Made by a program: the position numbers and the translations under genes. DNA of 7,549 nucleotides from contig WGAR01000044.1 of NCBI GenBank assembly GCA_015494725.1, forward strand, positions 1-7,549, written 5' to 3'. The notes beneath the pieces are model-generated. The model made no database searches and was not told the DNA's origin. It saw only the letters and a list, made by a program, of their open reading frames with translations. This document shows positions 5,650 to 7,549 of the stretch, in pieces (the first letter of the stretch is position 1; every line of letters starts with the position of its first letter). This DNA comes from Thermodesulfobacteriaceae bacterium. Lineage in GTDB: Bacteria > Desulfobacterota > Thermodesulfobacteria > Thermodesulfobacteriales > Thermodesulfobacteriaceae.

Positions 5650-6894
5650 TTATCCCTCCCTGGCTAAGAGTTCACGCGCCAGCCGAAGCTCATCTTCCCG
5701 GTTTTTCACCCGTCCGTCAAGGCGGGCATAGAAGACCTCTTTTAGAATACGTCCCAGGAGAGGCCCCGGGGTGAGCCCCAGCTCTCTTTTTAAATCTTTC
5801 CCGGAAATTTCAAGACTTATATTTTTAAGCTTAAAATATTCTTTAGCTATGTATTCTAATTCTTTATAGTGCAGGAAATAAGCGCATATTATTTCCGGGG
5901 GGTAGGTTTCCAGGACTCGATAGCGCCGGCTGGGGCTTGAAGCCCGGGTCAGTTCCGGGCTGTGGCGGCACAGTTCCTCCCAGCTACGGGAATATCTTTC
6001 GGCCTCCCCGGGTTGAAGGCCCAGGCGAAGGAGAAGATACGATTCTCCGTGGGCCAGGGCTATGATCATACCCTTAAGCAAGGTCCGCGTGGGGAGATTT
6101 CGGCGAAGGATAGGCCACAGAGAAGAGAAATGCTCGGGGGGTGGGGGAAGCTCCAGGGCCAGCCACAGCCCCATTATTTCCAGACACCGGAGGACGTTTT
6201 CCGGATCGGGTTCCTCCAGGATGCGTTTGATCTCTCCGAGGATCCGGGCCGGAGAAAGACGCAGAGGGGCTTGGGTTCGGTAGGCCCGGCCCAGGGCCTG
6301 CAGAGTTTCCTCGGCCAAAGCCCATCCGAAACGTACGGCATAACGCCCGGCCCTGAAGATACGGGTGGGGTCGTCCACGAAGGAATCCAGGTGTAGCACC
6401 CGGAGAACCCCCTCACGGAGATCCGCGAGCCCGGAAAAGGGATCCAGGAGCCGACCCCGGCGGGGGCCGGAAAGGGCCACCGCCATGGCATTAGCGGTAA
6501 AATCGCGACGATGCAGATCTTCATCAATGGAAGCAGGTTCCACCCGGGGTAGGGCGGCCGGTGCGGGATAAGTCTCCCTGCGGGCCATGGCCAGATCTAC
6601 CTCTCCACCGGAATAGACGATCTTGAAGGTCCCGAAAGGGGAATGGGACTTAATCCTTCCGGAAAGTTTTCGGGCCAGGGCCTTAGCCGCGGCGTCTGCC
6701 TTTTCCTCCACTACCAGGTCCAGGTCTTTGAGCCTTCGGCCCAGGAAAAAGTCCCGCACCGGCCCCCCCACCAGATAGATGGAACAGCCCAGTTCCTCCC
6801 CCACCTCGGTAGCAGCGAGAAGTACTTCGGGATGATCCAGCGAAGTGAGCAGCTTCGGATAGAGATTTTCAGTTTCTGGGGTGGTGTTTTTCAT
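5650..6894 (-). CDS. tRNA nucleotidyltransferase / poly(A) polymerase family (CCA- or A-adding)
   Basis: This 414-residue class II nucleotidyltransferase probably adds all or part of the CCA end to tRNAs in the cytosol. Visible are LVGGPVRD (41-48), the catalytic carboxylates D57 and D59 in LKDLDLVV with D100 as a likely third, RRDFTANAM (129-137), and DDPTRIFRAGRYAVRFG (174-190) at the base-recognition motif. The run ARRETYPAPAALPRVEPASI (104-123) and the DDPTR form resemble, from memory, A-adding enzymes of Aquifex- and Geobacter-like bacteria more than single CCA-adding enzymes, so I leave the symbol blank. The N-terminal DHH/CBS domains of many A-adding enzymes are absent. ATG 6894 overlaps the recombinase gene by 26 bases and has only a weak AAGAG upstream. 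The codons for about residues 336-368 are unusually AT-rich. Family sure, exact reaction not. Confidence 0.9.
   Translation of the reverse strand: MKNTTPETENLYPKLLTSLDHPEVLLAATEVGEELGCSIYLVGGPVRDFFLGRRLKDLDLVVEEKADAAAKALARKLSGRIKSHSPFGTFKIVYSGGEVDLAMARRETYPAPAALPRVEPASIDEDLHRRDFTANAMAVALSGPRRGRLLDPFSGLADLREGVLRVLHLDSFVDDPTRIFRAGRYAVRFGWALAEETLQALGRAYRTQAPLRLSPARILGEIKRILEEPDPENVLRCLEIMGLWLALELPPPPEHFSSLWPILRRNLPTRTLLKGMIIALAHGESYLLLRLGLQPGEAERYSRSWEELCRHSPELTRASSPSRRYRVLETYPPEIICAYFLHYKELEYIAKEYFKLKNISLEISGKDLKRELGLTPGPLLGRILKEVFYARLDGRVKNREDELRLARELLAREG
5791..5890. other. AT-rich patch within the tRNA nucleotidyltransferase gene
   Basis: I count 26 G or C in these 100 bases, and 9 in the 50 bases 5821-5870, in a window that is otherwise GC-rich. 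The patch encodes about residues 336-368, rich in Lys, Tyr, Ile and Glu, with codons such as ATA, TTA and AAA that are less common elsewhere in the gene. I looked for a - strand promoter that might serve the site-2 protease gene 150-250 bases downstream and found -10-like words but no convincing -35 at proper spacing. Confidence 0.75.
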
Positions 6895-7549
6895 GCACGG
6901 CTCTTAGATTGCGCAGATCAAGATGGGTGTAGATCTGGGTGGTGGAGAGGCTGGCATGTCCCAGCATCATCTGGACCGAACGAAGATCGGCGCCTCCCTG
7001 CAAAAGATGGGTGGCAAAGGAATGACGCAGAACATGGGGGGATATTTCCCTAGTTATTCCAGCCTGTCGAGCGTAATCGCGTATAATCTGCCAGAAACGT
7101 TGGCGGGTAAGGGGGGCCCCCTTCCGATTCAGAAAGACGTAGGGGGTCTCTTTCCCCCCGCAAAGAACGGGGCGAGCTTCGCGTAAATAACGTTCCAGAT
7201 ACTCCCGGGCCAGGTCTCCCAGAGGGACCAACCGTTCGCGTTTGCCCTTACCGAAAATGCGGACGAAACCCGCCGAGAGGTTGAGCTGGGCAAAGGTCAG
7301 ACGCACCAGCTCGGAGACCCTCATTCCCGTGGCATAGAGGGTTTCCAGCATGGCCCGATCTCTCAGCCCCTGGGGAGTGGAGAGATCCGGTGCGGAAAGA
7401 AGTCTTTCCACCTCCTCTACACTCAGGACCTTGGGGAGGTTTCGGGGAAGACGGGGCCCCTCTATCAGATGTAAAGGGTTGTGTTCGATGCGCTCTTCCA
7501 GTTCCAGAAAACGGTAAAAACTCTTCAAGGCCGATAATTTTCGAGCCAG
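6869..7549 (-). CDS. xerD: Tyrosine recombinase XerC/XerD family (partial, 5' end outside window)
   Basis: The visible 226 residues are the catalytic part of a Xer-type tyrosine recombinase, which resolves chromosome dimers at dif sites with a partner recombinase. The reading frame is open to the window edge (LARKLSALKSFYRFLE), so the TTG at 7526-7528 is internal and not a start. Counting from the edge, the catalytic set is complete: R77 in TGMRVSEL, K101 in GKGKRERL, H172 and R175 in HVLRHSFATHLL, H198 in LGHASLSTTQ, and nucleophile Y207 in QIYTH. The tail HEKHHPRN matches XerD. Compared with the usual length near 298, about 70 N-terminal residues are missing. XerC, or a single-recombinase XerH/XerA type, cannot be excluded. 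Its end overlaps the nucleotidyltransferase gene by 26 bases. Nothing suggests an integrative element. Confidence 0.88.
   Translation of the reverse strand: MARKLSALKSFYRFLELEERIEHNPLHLIEGPRLPRNLPKVLSVEEVERLLSAPDLSTPQGLRDRAMLETLYATGMRVSELVRLTFAQLNLSAGFVRIFGKGKRERLVPLGDLAREYLERYLREARPVLCGGKETPYVFLNRKGAPLTRQRFWQIIRDYARQAGITREISPHVLRHSFATHLLQGGADLRSVQMMLGHASLSTTQIYTHLDLRNLRAVHEKHHPRN

Noticed and set aside
5780..5890. A sigma-70 promoter on the - strand in the AT-rich patch
   Set aside because: Words such as TATAAA and TATAAG occur, but I found no -35-like hexamer about 17 bases upstream of them, so I do not list a promoter.
7526..7528. TTG as the start of the tyrosine recombinase gene
   Set aside because: The frame continues upstream with LARKLSA, which matches the conserved sequence before this point in Xer proteins, so the gene runs off the window.
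6869..7549. The tyrosine recombinase as the integrase of a prophage or genomic island
   Set aside because: The sequence is Xer-like, with the XerD-type tail HEKHHPRN, and it is embedded in a housekeeping gene block with no att-like repeats, tRNA gene or phage genes nearby.

Overview
The window is gene-dense and its base composition looks high in GC (high fifties percent by eye, not computed). Eleven genes are packed with almost no intergenic space, and no RNA gene, mobile element or CRISPR array is visible. Several clues point to a thermophilic bacterium, perhaps Thermodesulfobacteriota or deltaproteobacteria-like: charged, compact proteins; a short AhcY tail of the archaeal/Thermotoga type; a TrpRS carrying the four-cysteine signature of the iron-sulfur form; and a tRNA nucleotidyltransferase resembling A-adding enzymes. 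This lineage guess is low-confidence inference.

The left half (1-4020) reads on the + strand as one tightly coupled gene string: the 3' end of ahcY, then queC (queuosine precursor preQ0), a YkgJ-type cysteine-cluster protein, a CheX-like phosphatase, a small protein resembling a degenerate histidine kinase or histidine phosphotransferase, dprA (DNA processing in transformation) and sfsA. Most junctions overlap or are separated by fewer than ten bases, so transcription as one unit and translational coupling are likely.

The right half (4017-7549) reads on the - strand in the order tyrosine recombinase (xerD-like, 5' end outside the window), tRNA nucleotidyltransferase, site-2 protease family membrane metalloprotease, trpS. 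These genes also overlap or nearly touch. The two strings converge and their stop codons share the four bases CTAG at 4017-4020, so any terminator must lie inside the opposing gene. A candidate for the + strand string is at 4116-4135.

The most interesting part is the CheX-like/kinase-like pair at 1260-2342. The second protein keeps a histidine in an H-box-like sequence but appears to have lost the ATP-binding motifs, recalling the phosphotransferases Spo0B and ChpT. Next to a likely phospho-aspartate phosphatase it could form a small phosphorelay branch inside an operon that also holds dprA. Other points worth checking are the predicted iron-sulfur cluster in TrpRS and a sharply AT-rich patch (26% GC over 100 bases) inside the tRNA nucleotidyltransferase gene.
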